Shown here: in pieces, positions 23,519 through 36,234 of the stretch
How positions within the stretch are numbered: the stretch's first letter is position 1
Layout: the number at the start of each line of letters is the position of its first letter
From: Cryptomeria japonica
Taxonomy: Eukaryota; Streptophyta; Pinopsida; Cupressales; Cupressaceae
Direction of reading: 5' to 3'
Length of the DNA stretch: 64,000 nt
Assembly: GCF_030272615.1 (NCBI RefSeq)
Contig: NC_081405.1
Span: forward strand, 610,325,065-610,389,064
The notes under the pieces: model-generated
The model's input: the letters and a program-made list of their open reading frames with translations, nothing else
What the model was told of the DNA's origin: nothing
Database searches by the model: none
Translations under genes and position numbers: made by a program

Positions 23519-26500
23519 TGGTTTAGGATGTATAGAAAAAACTGATGAGACTCGTGTAAAACATTCATCATACTTTTCTAAAGAGGGTTTGGGATCTCAT
23601 CCTCCTCCTTTGTCCACATACCCTCTTCCATTATTTGATACATCTATATCTCCTCGTATGAAGAGAAATGATTCCTTCCTACTTTAGACTTTAATTTTAA
23701 ACACAATATTATTTTATTAATGGTTCTTAAAACCAACTTGATTATTCTTCCTCTTATAAAAGGAAATAAAAATCATAAACATAATCAAGAAAGTCTCTTT
23801 TGTGTGTATCATCGAATGCATGAACATTCGACCAATTGATGTTAAGCCTTGGAATATAAAATATAACAACTTATTATATCTAGTGTCATATAAATGATAG
23901 GTGAAAATAAGTTGCATTTTTGTCCAATCTCTTTTAAACAACAATTATTTCTATTGTGTTGCTCATCACTATGTTCTTTTTTATCTCTAAATGGGACCTC
24001 ATTGTTTTTCATGGTGGTACAATATCAAGTTCAACCATAATATTTTTGGGGGTGAGAAATATAATAGGATCCCTTTAAAATTGTTGCCAAATATTTCCTT
24101 TAAAATAATCTCTTACTTGTTTGAAGATTTGCATCTACTATATAGATCTTATTCTTATCTTTAATGCATGCATTTTTCATAAGGATATCTCTTTGGTGAT
24201 TGAAGGTGTTTCCTTGATATGGATCTCTATCTTCCTTAAGATATAAGCATAAAAACATGTTAGAATCTTAAGGGGGGCATATGAGGCCTCCATATGGCTT
24301 GTAGTCACTCATTTATGTACCCCCAAAAGCATTGGTGTTGTGTTACATAATGCTCCCAAAGACATGGTTATCAATCTATCTCTAAAAAATTAAATAGAAT
24401 ATAACCTTTGTTTTGATCACCAAGCATCATACAACTTGTTATCTTGAACCTTTATTGAAAAATTTAACACTTTCTCAAGTGTTGGTAACCTATTATAACA
24501 TGGTTGGCTATTTTAACTATTATTATATATACCTTCTCAAACATTTGTTATATAGCATAGCACAACTTGTCAACATGATTATTTTTTTCGTTTATTCTTT
24601 CTTGTTCTTTGGTTACCTACTATAGTGAAGCTTTCTAGTATAATTATTTGTTTCAATACATGAATCACCCAACATAACACAACTTGTATTGAGTGGAGTT
24701 CATGCTATCTCTGTTGACCCCTAACATAAAATAACTTGCAAGTTGTGAGACCATGGACGCTTGTCTCATTGCAAATCAATCAATTTCCTCATCTCTCTCT
24801 AAAATTCCACATGTTATTTTTTAATGTGATACTAAGAATGATACTAGTGGTTGAGACAACCTTTGACTAAGGTGTCTTCACTTAGTTGACTTGTAACCTT
24901 TTGTTTTCTTGAGTACTAATGTTTTTCAATTTGTATATCTATGTATTTAATTTTTTATGTGGATTGATAGGATCATATTTTTGGGGACTTTTGCATCCCT
25001 CAACTTAGTGTAATCATATCCTTAGTTTATCTTTCTCTCAACTACTCTCGATCTCTCTATGTCCACTTTACTATGATTATGAGAATAAGTTCATACTCTT
25101 GGTAAATTTAAGGCTAAATGTAGTGTTACAAACTATAACCCTTTATAATTTCACATTCTATTTGTGCCTCTACTTTAAAGTGTCTTTTCATGGGTCATTT
25201 TATACCTTTTCGGGCCTTATCCTATCTTACTATCATCATATGCTAATATTGAAACTAAAACTTATTCTTTAGAGCTTGATATTGTACCACCACTTTCTCT
25301 AGTTCCTATTTCAGTGGACTAGGATTCCCAATTCCCTACTACCTCTAAATGGGACCTAAATTCCAATGTGTGCAAGCATCAACCTTTTTCGTTTGTGATC
25401 CAATCTTGACATTTTCCTTCAACCATTAGATGCTGGCCTAAATTTGAAAATAACTTGTGAACCCTATTTAAAAAAATCGTTTATCATTCACAAGCTAGAA
25501 GATTTCAAGGAGATATAAATCCATATTCTAAGTCATCAAGAATATATCTCGGTACAAGGAGAAGCAAGATACAACAACCAAACTTCAAGTATCATTTCAT
25601 GATGGATTGTAAACTATGGTTTATCGTATTATTATATCAACACTTGGAGAAATTTTCTAAAGAGAATTGCATCACCACTATTATCATTCCTAACGTATAA
25701 TCTTATCAATTCAGTATTTCAATTATGATTTATCCTCTATCCTCAATTATGATAATTTCTCTTTTCCTTTAAACATAGCTATTGTGGAGGTTGGAACACC
25801 AACATGGGGTTTGACTTAAGTGAGACTCTATACATCACAACAACTTTTCTCCCTTTTTATGTCTATGTAGGTAAATATCCAACAACAAACATGCTTATAG
25901 TACTACAAAGAAAATTGTAGCAAGTTGTAGGAGCTACTAGACTAGGGTACTTTCTAACCGAGTCTAGAACTCTCTGAATATTTTTTGGAAAGATAGATCT
26001 ATGGGACCTTATAATCTAGAATCTCAAACTTTTTATTGAGCAAGACAACCTTAAGCTTGGGTGCCCAACAAATGTGTCTAACTATTTCTATTTTAGATTG
26101 AAGTTGTAAGAACTTCTTTGTCTCCCATTTCAAGATGTCATCTATTGTATTGACTTCTAGCGCTATATCTTATTGTTTATGCTAAAAATTATCATTTTGC
26201 TATCACTTAACCTAGTTCATTCACACACACTTTACAATCTTAGATCCACTACAACAAAGAAATCATAAATCTCAAGTGTTCAACTCTCCTATTAATACTA
26301 TAGCTAAACCTATTTTATGCCTCCAATGATATGCCATGGAGATTTAAGATCCTAGTTTTCATTCCTAGCCTAGGATCTCATTTCATACATATCAAGAATG
26401 TTCTTCTCATAGAATTGATATTACAATATGTTTCCTAATTTTTAAATAACAAATATTTAAAATTTAACATTAAATCTAATAGCTGACTTATCTATGATGT

Positions 26501-27290
26501 GTACTTTTCTAGAATTCTTGAGATGGTGATTATGTGATTTCAATTCAAATCCTTCATTGTTGAGTCTTGTCATGAATTAGTCGACATGTCTCCTATTTTT
26601 TCTAGGTTGTCAAATTAATTACAAGCACTTGAGTTTAAGTGATTGGTCCATGTTATTAATATCAAGCTCAATTCCAAGTGCCAAATCATGAAATGCCTTA
26701 TGTATGTTTTGAACTAATCTTGTGTATTGCTCAAGACATGAACACAATTAAATATATTGCTCAAAACATGAACACAACTAAATATTAAAAACTATAAAAC
26801 ATCAAGAGAAATAATTTTATGATCATATCTCTGGTATTATCCCAAACAATGTAGCCAAATTTTGTGATAACTCACTTCATTATTTGCAAGGTTTTAATGT
26901 TTTATTTTTTTTCATTCTAAATTCAAAAAAAAATATAATTTGGTCCTTGAAATCTTCTTATGAGAATTTTTTTTTTGATTGTGCTCACCTCATCCTCCTT
27001 GGCGCGTGGTTAAAATTTTAGAGAAAAATACCTTACTAGTTAAAATTTATGCATGTTTTCATATATTGAGCATTAAGGTTATTATGAGAAATATTAAATT
27101 ATTTTCATAATAATTTTAATATTCTAAAATAATAATATTTTATTACCAATTTAACCTTTGTTTAGATAATTTGGTGGGATATTTTATTCAATATACTCAC
27201 ATGCTCAATATTTCTAACTTTTGAACCTCAAAATTCTCATATGCTCGAAAATCTTAACTATTGACCCTCCAAGTTGCTAAAATTCTATGC
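23519..27290. other. AT-rich DNA without recognisable genes
   Basis: About 3.8 kb of AT-rich sequence with only short chance ORFs. I saw no splice-consistent coding segments, RNA genes or clear element ends. Pyrimidine-rich stretches (24560-25080) and one short inverted repeat (CATATGAGGCCTCCATATG near 24278) are the only structure. It is probably old repeat remains. Confidence 0.5.
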
Positions 27291-27640
27291 TCCAAATTCC
27301 TAACTTTTGAACTACAAATATGCATACTAACTTTTGAACTGCAAATGTGCATAAAATTTCCTAATCAACGTTCCAACTTTTGAACTTTTATTGCTTGCAT
27401 ACTCCAAAACTTTAACTTTCAAACCAGTATACTTGTTCAAATTCCTAACTTTTAAATTGCAAATATACACAAAATGCTCTCGTGCTCCAACATTCCAACT
27501 TTGAACCTTTATTACTTGCATGCTCCAAAACTTTAACTTTTAAACCAATATGCTTGTATGCTCCGAATTCCTAACTTTTGAACCTTCAAATGCTCCAAAA
27601 TGCTAACTTTTAAACTTCATTATTTGAGCATTTCTAAATT
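27290..27640. repeat. 121-bp degenerate tandem repeat
   Basis: Units containing CTTGCAT-CTCCAAAACTTTAAC recur at about 27393 and 27514 (121 bp apart), with partial units before and after. Inside each unit a shorter motif, CTCCAA-TTCCTAACTTTTGAAC, recurs. The array is a decayed minisatellite. Confidence 0.7.
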
Positions 27641-27989
27641 TACCTCAAGTAACCCATGAACCTTAAAATGGCTAGAAAGTGAGCAACAATATGAATTTTG
27701 TGAGAGTGTATGGACATCCATTAAAAAAACTCACACAGGCGCATAAATTGCTCGATAGAAAGCCTTAAAAGAATTGTCATTCGTGAAAGCTAGCTTTGAT
27801 TTGTACATTTTGAAATTACACTAGTGCTAATGGTAAGCCAATGAGAATAATGTTTTCCCATCGTAATCCAAGCATCCGTAAGAAAAGCTCTACAAACATC
27901 TTCATCAAGAATCTGGACAAGGCTATATATACAATAATAGAGGATTTTATAATGCATTCTCTACTTTTGGGACCATTCTTTCTTCCAAA

Positions 27990-29480
27990 GGCCTACCCAT
28001 AACAATGGTATGGTTTTATACAAAATCACCAGCAGGTTTATGATGGTTTGTTTGTGCGACAATAAGAGTGCCGTTGAAAAATTGAATCATGCATGTTGCT
28101 TAATGGCAAGCAGGTTTATGATGGTCTGTTTGTGCGACAATAAGAAAGAAACCAATCAATGGGTACTTCCAAGTTTATTCATGCTTTTGTGGAAAACTTA
28201 TCTGACACAACTACGGATGAAGGCTTCAAAAATGTTTCTAGTAATTTTGACCACATCACTAGTGCAGTTTTTATGAGAGATGTAGAAGCATCAACAAAAC
28301 ATGTGATCTGTATGACAAAATGCTCGTAGGAATATGGTCTCATGTCATGTTATGTATGCAAGATGGATTCGATGAAAAGTCTTTTGAAACCCTTAAGAAA
28401 ACGTGCAACAGTTGTAAACCTAAATAATACAACCTTGCCCGCGTCTTCTCTGTCTTCTGTAATAACAGAATAAATGTCATCTCATGCAATACTCCATTAA
28501 ACACACAAGCAAGTTGGAAGCAAACAATGGATGTGAGTTGTTTGATAAAATATCTCAAAGAAATGTGGTCATATAGAATGTAATGATTGCACAATATGCA
28601 TAGAAACAGTTTGTTGAGGTGCCATTCTATGAACAACGAATGTACATGTAGCAAAGAATGAAGTGCAAAATAAATCTGTTAAATGTACATGTAGCAAAGA
28701 ATGAAGTGCAAAATAAATCTGTTAAATGTACATGTAGCAAAGAATGAAGTGCAAAGAACCACCCTCATGCGTGCGAAGGCGGAAGAATACACACTGCAGG
28801 TGAATCGCTTGACAAAATGCCAATAATAGACAAAGCAAGTCGAAAGTTTGACAGAAGCCTTCAATGTGGTTGTGTAGTATGAGGAAGTAGCGGAGAATGC
28901 ACAAAATAGACTTGTTGAAAAAATATTTAGATGACTGCATCGTAATTGCGCACGGACAGACATGGCACATGAACTATTTAGGAAAATGCTTTAAAGAAAA
29001 TCTGAAGGAACAGAGAAGACCTGTGAAACGTTTGACAAAATGTCTTAACGGATTGTAGAACAGAAACAAGGCACGTGAACGGTTTGACATAATGCTTTGA
29101 AAATAGAAGCGTTGAAAAAACTTTAGAAACTTTTTAAAAAGTGCAATCTGTAGCTGTAAAGCCATCCTATGTAGACATGCGTTAAAAGTGTGGAATCGTT
29201 GACAACGTACCTGATTGTTCGACAAACTGGCTCGAAGTGATTTCATCTCAATAAATGAAATGATTGTTAGGGCATGCACAAAGTAGATTTGTTAAATCTT
29301 GTTAAGCCAAAACCCACAGAGATCATCACTTGTAGAAATACATCTTGAGTATGAAAGCATAGACAAATTTATGAACTGTTACCTCAAAAAATGAAATGAA
29401 ATGAGTTCAGATGTACACAAAATGATTTCGCAAAAAGCTCTAGAAATGTTTTGAAACCTATCCAAACTTTGTGACCTTTG
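27990..29480 (+). pseudogene. decayed pentatricopeptide-repeat (PPR) gene
   Basis: Plant PPR motifs recur in shifting frames: CDLYDKMLV near 28304, LNNTTLPASSLSSV near 28420 (the linker usually read as PN-TTFASVLPAC), CELFDKISQRNVV near 28532, and a VKCGIVDN-like segment then LFDKLARSDFIS-NEMI near 29180-29270. PPR proteins bind organellar RNA, and the ELFDKMPxRNVVSWN and YAxxG patterns are diagnostic of the PLS class. Multiple in-frame stops and frame changes show it is dead. It contains a 43-bp triplication (28641-28755) and a 31-bp duplication (28034 and 28111). It lies in the same orientation as the PPR fragment at 29802-30605. Confidence 0.65.
28641..28755 (+). repeat. 43-bp tandem triplication
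   Basis: TGTACATGTAGCAAAGAATG begins units at 28641, 28684 and 28727. The first two are identical over 43 bp and the third is partial. Because 43 is not a multiple of three, the triplication itself shifts frame, which fits the decayed PPR locus. Confidence 0.9.
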
Positions 29481-29801
29481 TTTGTGTTCCAGTTCGAGCA
29501 TGAGAGCTGTACATATTGCACTGACAGAAAATGTATCGCATATATAATTGATCGTTAAGTGTCCTTAGTTGACATTATTGCCCGTGATGGCTATCTTAAA
29601 TACACCTGATGTTATTTGACATTGTGTTGACTGGGTGAACATGTTTTCTTTGTGCCTATAGATCTCATATGAATACAAACCGAGTATTTCCAACATTGCA
29701 TTTTAAGTTGGATTCTAGAAGTGCAGCAACATATGTTCTTATTCTAAATATCCATATAGATGTTGGTTTTTACAGGGGCTAGATCACATTCACAAACACG
29801 G
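29481..29801. other. spacer between two PPR pseudogenes
   Basis: No ORF or motif seen. The stretch separates the decayed PPR locus from the left arm of the inverted repeat. Confidence 0.5.
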
Positions 29802-30605
29802 CCAGCCTTAAAGAGCACACACTAAGCTGACAGATTGCTTAGGTGGCTCTTGTGGGGCCCATTAATTCCGTTTTCCCTTTGCCGTTCTCCTAAACTGTTC
29901 CGTAAACCGTCGCAGTCAACAATCAAATCACCGTTGCGTAAGTCGGGGCAGATTCAAATCGCTTTGCCGCGCTGGGAGAGTTTGACGTAAGCCGGAGCAA
30001 ATTCAAATCGCTTTGCCGCGCTGCAAAATGTGGAGGCATAGACAAGCAAATGCAATTTGCAGGTGTAAAGCCAGCTTCGCATCCTTTACAAGCAGCTTCC
30101 CTGCATGTGCCAATTCAGGAACACGGCATGGAATCTGTCGAGCGATAGAGGATGGGAATTTTGTCAGTTGCAGTTGCAAATAACCTGGTAGACATGTATG
30201 CAAAATGCGGAAGCATAGCCCAGGGACGTGAACTATTTGACAGAATACCTAAAATAAATATGGTCTCCTGGATTGCCATGACTGTAGGATACGCAGAATG
30301 TGGAAGCATAGATAAGTTTAACGGAATGCCTCGAAGAAATGTATTCTCATGGAATGCCTTGACTACAGTTATTCACAATTGAAAATTTAAAAACTCTTTG
30401 GTAACTTTCAAGCAAATGTGATTGGCAGATGTAAAGACAGACTTTAAAATCTTTGCCAGCATCCTCTTAGCCTATGCTAAAATGGGAGCTTTGGAATAGG
30501 GTATGTACATCCATCAAAGCATAAAGTATAGAGCAATTCTGTCGGTTGTAGTCGCAACTGCTGTGTTAGACATATATATGCAATGTATAAACAATGGGTT
30601 TGACT
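29802..30605 (+). pseudogene. PPR gene fragment with its 5' region; left arm of a large inverted repeat
   Basis: A 5' region with many CG dinucleotides (29802-30025) contains a direct duplication of AAATCGCTTTGCCGCGCTG. It is followed by PPR-coding sequence: VDMYAKCGSIAQGRELFDRI, NMVSWIAMTVGYAECGSI, MPRRNVFSWNAL and ILLAYAKMGALE. The same sequence lies in inverted orientation at 35120-36228. This arm lacks about 300 bp near 30030-30060 that the other arm keeps. Stops and the internal loss mark it as a pseudogene. Intact PLS-class PPR proteins normally have many more repeats. Confidence 0.8.
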
Positions 30606-33600
30606 CATTTACAGAGAAGTCTACATCCTAATTCAATTCTTCATTTCTCCAAAATTTTAGCTTGTTATCTATTCTACCTTTTTCAAAAAAAATGCATGTA
30701 AAAATGGTGTGGTTGCACTTTAAAGTTGTTCCAACATCTTATATCAAAACTAGACTTTGTTCCTGCTTGCAATTTGAGTTTTTTCATTGGGACAATCTAA
30801 TTATTTCTTTTATCTAACTTTCTAGTTTCCATCTTTCATTCTTATTACCTTTTTAAATTTCTTTAAACAATCTGGTCATTCATAAGTTTAATTGTCAGTA
30901 AATCAACCAATTTTTTGTTTCATTTTCATTTCTCAAACAAATCTCATTTAGATTAAGACCTTGTTCTAAGTAAGACAAGTTAAATAATCTAACTAAAAAG
31001 AAAAATAATTTAGTTGATAGAGCTTTTTTTTTTCTTTGTTAATTGAAGTTAACCCATTTATAATTGATAGCTTGTTGAATTCTAAGATGGAAAAATGAAA
31101 AGACTTTAGTATATTTAAATTATGTAGGCTATTATTTTTCTATCTATATTTGTATTAAACTTAATGTGAAACCCAACCTTTATTACTTATTATTTTCTTC
31201 ATCCTCGAAAACATTTTTCTTTTTAAAAAACAAACACTCATTCTAAAGTCCTTAAATTAGCTAATAATTCTACTTTTATTTTTTGATTTAATTGTGATCA
31301 TTCAGCAAAAAATTCTTTTTGAGGGAATTGGTTTCGCTCTAAGCATCGGACCAAGAATCACCAATCCCAATTCCCCCAAACATAAACCTAGTCACAACAT
31401 ATAGACCCTATCACAAATAGGTCAGTGTCCATTACTATTATCTGTGTCTTTTATTTTCACTAGAAAATAAAAACTTTACATTCTTCTAGTCGAATTTCTT
31501 ATAGTATTTAAGGATTAATCATTTTTAGTGATCTTTGATAGAAATTATTATCTTTCTTTTACTATCCCTTCAGACTCATACATTATCTCTTATAGGAACT
31601 CTCATCTAAACCTATCCATATGTTTTCCTTCCTCTTCCTTATTTCATTATCCTTCCTTTATTCCTCCATTGTTATCCAACCCACATGATGTCCCACTCTG
31701 AATGTCTCACAATGAAGACCATTTTGATAATGAGCCCCTATTAGATGATGATAAGTTTGTCAATCAACAAAATTGACCACCAATTGTCCCTCCTCCAAAG
31801 TAGCTTACTTGTTAATGACACCTCATCCTCAATCTCTTCACTTACATACTCCTTAACAGATCATCATCATTCATCTTCAGGAGCTCTAAATGTTACAAGG
31901 TAGATGATATATTATCTACATTCAAGTGTCCCTTTACAGTCAACTTATCCTACCTTCATCCCACTCTTCTAGTAGACCTCTTTTCTTTTCCTACCACTCA
32001 TTATTCCTTCACCTAAATTTTCATGCCTACTCCTCATGCAACCCACATTTCTACAATTTATGTCCCTCTCTACATTCTTCCTTTTAACTATGACCATTGT
32101 CCCTTTAGGTAATTGCTTTACCTCCTATTCTTATTTGCCACCCTTTCAATCCTTACACTTCACTTCTCAAATCATAATAGAGATGAGCATTCATCCCTTA
32201 GATGTTTCGAGTCCTACTATAATTTTTAAACCAAAATTTACATCTTCTAGGTGGTAATAAGTCTCAATCTTCTCGCCTTCCATTATAATTTCTTACTTCA
32301 ACATTACATTTTCCAACTCTAATTTTAAATTATCAATTTCATTATTTCCTACTAAATTGTCTCCTAAATTTGACTTAGAGGATTATATTATGGTGGTCAA
32401 TTCTATCGCATCCTTATATGAAGAGGAATTATTTTCATCTACTTCTACTTTAATGTGAGGGGTTAGCCCTAAAATAAACCACTGAACTCATTTCTCTTAT
32501 GTCAAGGTTCTTTTGGTTTTCTAACCTTACTTTTAAATTATTTTTTATCATTTTTTATTGATTTCATCTTTGTTTTTTATCTTCAATATTTTATTTATGG
32601 TTTTTTGTTCATACATTATGTGAGTGGAAATTTTGTCAAAAATAGGTCACTCAAATATTTCCATGTTTTATCATGCTTAAAGGGAAATATTTAATGCAAC
32701 ATCTTAGCATGCCTCATCATTGAGGTTATCCATAAAATCATATAATTGGGTCTAGTCATCATTAATGATAACTCCACTCCAAAGGGAGTCAAAGGTAAGG
32801 ATATTTTTTCTAGTATCCTTGATGCCTTTACCAAGAATAGGGAGCTTAATCATATGAGCATCCATATTTAGAGGAGTTAGATGTTTTTTTTATTTATTTT
32901 GTATGGTTAGGGATTATTCTCTCTCCTAATCAATTATATACTCTTAGATCTCTTTCTCTCCTTTCATCATGGATTTTTGTCTAGATTGCTACCTCATATT
33001 CGTCGCTCATTTTAAAATTATATGCTACCTCTCTTATTTACTTCCTATTCTTCCCTATAGAAACCATATCTATAGTATCCCTACAAATAAGTTCAAACTT
33101 CTCCAAGTTCATTGTTGCCTTCTATTGTTTCAACTTCCTTGTTATTTAAGTTAGATTTGTCTCTAAAGTTCTAATTTATGTTATAAACTACTCTATTTCT
33201 TTAAATTCATGAATTCCATGTTGATTAAGGATCCACCTTTCTCAATATTATGGTTTTTATCAGTTACATCCCTCTTGATACAATCTCTAGATGCTTCTCA
33301 CATTTTTCTAACCCTTTTCATTTTTTTCCCCCTCAATCCTAGATTTATTTCAACATTCTTTCTTCTTCCTCCTTTTTTATAATGATCATTAAATACTCTT
33401 CGAAGCCTAGTTGAATCTCACAGATAAATTCTTGTACTCTCTTGTTATCAAAATTTTCCATAAATATTTAATTGATTTAATATCTATCCTTAACTCCATT
33501 GTTTTTAATAACTTGAGTTATCAGGGGTAGTACTATTTGAGACATCTAATGTGCAACCACAACTTGATTTTTAATAACTATGATGATCTTTATCTTGTTT

Positions 33601-35119
33601 TATATTTTAACAAGGTAATTTTACAATACTTATCTTCTAGTACACTTATGGTTTTTCGCCATAAGTCTCCATTAGGCCACTCTATTTTTCAACTTAATAT
33701 GAATAGATCTAACTACCCTTTCAAGAATTTTGGAAAGGAATTGATAGGACATCATGGATTTGTATAAAATCATTTTTCAAGGGCTAATGTATTTCATCTA
33801 GGACTATGCATGAAAAATCTTATCAATAGCAATCTAGATCATTAGTGTGGGTGGTCCCTAAAATTCAATCTCTAAGAATCAAGGGTAGATTAATATTTAT
33901 CCAAGGCTAACCCTAAAGCTATTTGTGCTCTAGATATTTGAAAATGGATATAATTTTCATAGATATGGATAGAGGTTGGTTGGATTACAATATAGGTTGC
34001 ATAGATATGGAGGCTTTTTAATTGGTCATTTATTTTTATTTTTGAAAGGAATTGATAGGGAAAGCATTACTTGGATAGGGAGGTTTTCAAATTTAATCAC
34101 ATCATTAAGCACTTCCCACTTTCTTTGGGTGGTTATGTGCATGTAAAACATGTCATGTTGTGACTAGTCCAAGAAAGTGTCTAGGTGGCACATAGGAAAA
34201 TATTACTTTTAACATATGGCATTGGCTTAGTCATTAAAGGATTATCTTTTTTTAGGTTTTAATTAGTTCATAGAACTTATAGAAGTCTAAATTGCATTAA
34301 GTAGTTGAGAAATAAGGTTTAATATTAGCACATGCTACCTTACTTTTAGAGAAAGTTGTATAAAGAATCTTAGAGTTGAAAAGGAAAAGATGTAAAGAAG
34401 AGCAAGTATCAGGGAAAGAGATACCCAATAGTGATGGAAGAAGAAGTGGAATTAGGGTGAGGGAAAATCTAATACTGCTAAATAATATGATAAAGGGATT
34501 AGGGAAAGGGATTAGTGATCATGGATATAGAGTGCCAAATGAACTTTTTGGTAAAGGAAAATATGATAGTTCAAAAGGTTTATGACTTAAGAGAAATGGT
34601 TTAGGAATAACTAATGTGGTGTGCCTAATTCTTTAGAAGAAAAAACAGCAAGGTAAATAGAGTGGAAAACTTTCAAGGTTCAAAGATTGGTTTTGCCACA
34701 TACCTTATAACTTTTAGGTATGATGGTATGAGTAATCGTTCAAATCTAGCTCTCACATGGAGGAAAGGAGATGGGCAATGGGGTGAGGGAAATGAGTAAA
34801 AGACAAATGAATTGGGGATGGTGAATAGTCAATACTAAAGGAAGGAAGCATAAAACAGATCAGTGGAGAATTGAGGTTCATGTATTAGTCTTTAGCTTAA
34901 GAAGTATATGATTATATGAAGACCTAAAATCCTAGGGCCAAAGGCAAAGACAGAGTAGGTAATGGAAGCATGGGAAAGTCATGATAATGCCTAGGTAATA
35001 AGTAGGCTAAAAGACTAAAATAGTCAGAATTCTTAGACAGAACTGGAAATGTTGGGTTTCAAGGAAGTAGAATAAGGATGAAAAAGTCTCTATAAATGAG
35101 TCAAAAATGTGGTTTCAAA
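30606..35119. other. 4.5-kb spacer between the inverted PPR arms
   Basis: Mostly AT- and pyrimidine-rich sequence. The short ORFs (for example 32036-32257, 34376-34585) show no family resemblance. I could not find element ends, target duplications or transposase or retroelement motifs. It separates the two arms of a potential hairpin. Confidence 0.5.
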
Positions 35120-36228
35120 ACCATTCACACCCATTGTTTGTACTTTGCATATATGTCTACCATAGCAGTTGCAACTACAAACAACAGAATTGTTGTATCC
35201 TTTATGCTTTGATGGATGTCCATACCCTATTCCAAAGCTCCCATTTTGGCACAGGCTAGGAGGATGCTGGCAAAGATTTTAAAGTCTGTCTTTGCATCTG
35301 CCAATCACATTTGCTTGAAAGTTACCAAAAGATTTTTCTAAAAATCGACTGTGAATAACTCTAATCAAGGCATTCCATGAAAATACATTTCTTCGAGGCA
35401 TTCTGTTAAACTCATCTATGCTTCCACATTCTGCGTATCCTGCAGTCATGGAAATCCATGATAACATATTTATTTTAGGTATTCTGTCGAATCGTTCACG
35501 CCCTTTGGCTATGCCTCCACATTTTACCTACATGTCTACCAGGTTGTTTGCAACTACAACATCTGACAAAATTCACATCTTTTATCGCTTGACAGATTCC
35601 ATGCCATGTTCCCAAGCTCCCGTATTGGCACATGTAGGGACGCTGCTTGCAAAGGATGTGAAGTTGGTTTTACACCTGCAAATTGCATTTGCTTGAAAAA
35701 ACCCTGAAGCCTTTACCACATTTCTTTGAGGCATCTGGTCAAACAGTTCACATGCCTTGTCTATGCCTTCACATTTTGCATACTTGTAAATCAGACTATT
35801 TCTAAGACTACAACATCTAAAAGCTCCCATTTCAGAACAAGCTGGAAGTACGCTGCCAAATGGAAGTAACCAGGGTTGGAACTGGAAGCATATGTTGACA
35901 GAGTGCGACTGCCTCCTGAGAATCTCCATACCTTTCGTTCGCTGCAGCAAACATATTAAATGGGAGGCTTTATTTCTATTAGTCCTTTCAAACTTTCACA
36001 GCGCGGCAGAGCGATTTGAATTTGCTCCGGCTTACGTCAAAGTCTCGGAGCGCGGCAAAGCGATTTGAATCTGCTTCGACTTACGCAACGGTGATTTGAT
36101 TGTTGACTGCGACGGTTTACGGAACAGTTTAGGAGAACGGCTAAGGGGAAACGGAATTAATGGACCCCACAAGAGCCACCTAAGCAATCTGTCAGCTTAG
36201 TGTGTGCTCTTTAAGCCAACGCCACAAA
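35120..36228 (-). pseudogene. PPR gene fragment; right arm of the large inverted repeat
   Basis: On the minus strand the order is the CG-containing 5' region (36228-35990, with the duplicated AAATCGCTTTGCCGCGCT-like unit), then an N-terminal part with LPFGSVLPACSEMGAF, NSLIYKYAKCEGIDKACELF and DQMPQRNVV, then the same stretch as in the left arm (AECGSIDEFNRMPRRNVFSW). It is longer than the left arm, so the left arm lost sequence or the two descend from different copies. Stops and frame changes show it is not functional. Confidence 0.8.
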
Positions 36229-36234
36229 CACGGG

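Noticed and set aside
32036-32257. Short ORF in the spacer between the PPR arms
   Set aside because: Composition follows the pyrimidine-rich DNA around it and no motif is recognised.
34376-34585. Lys/Arg/Gly-rich 69-codon ORF
   Set aside because: Purine-rich local sequence explains it; no neighbour or splice context supports a gene.
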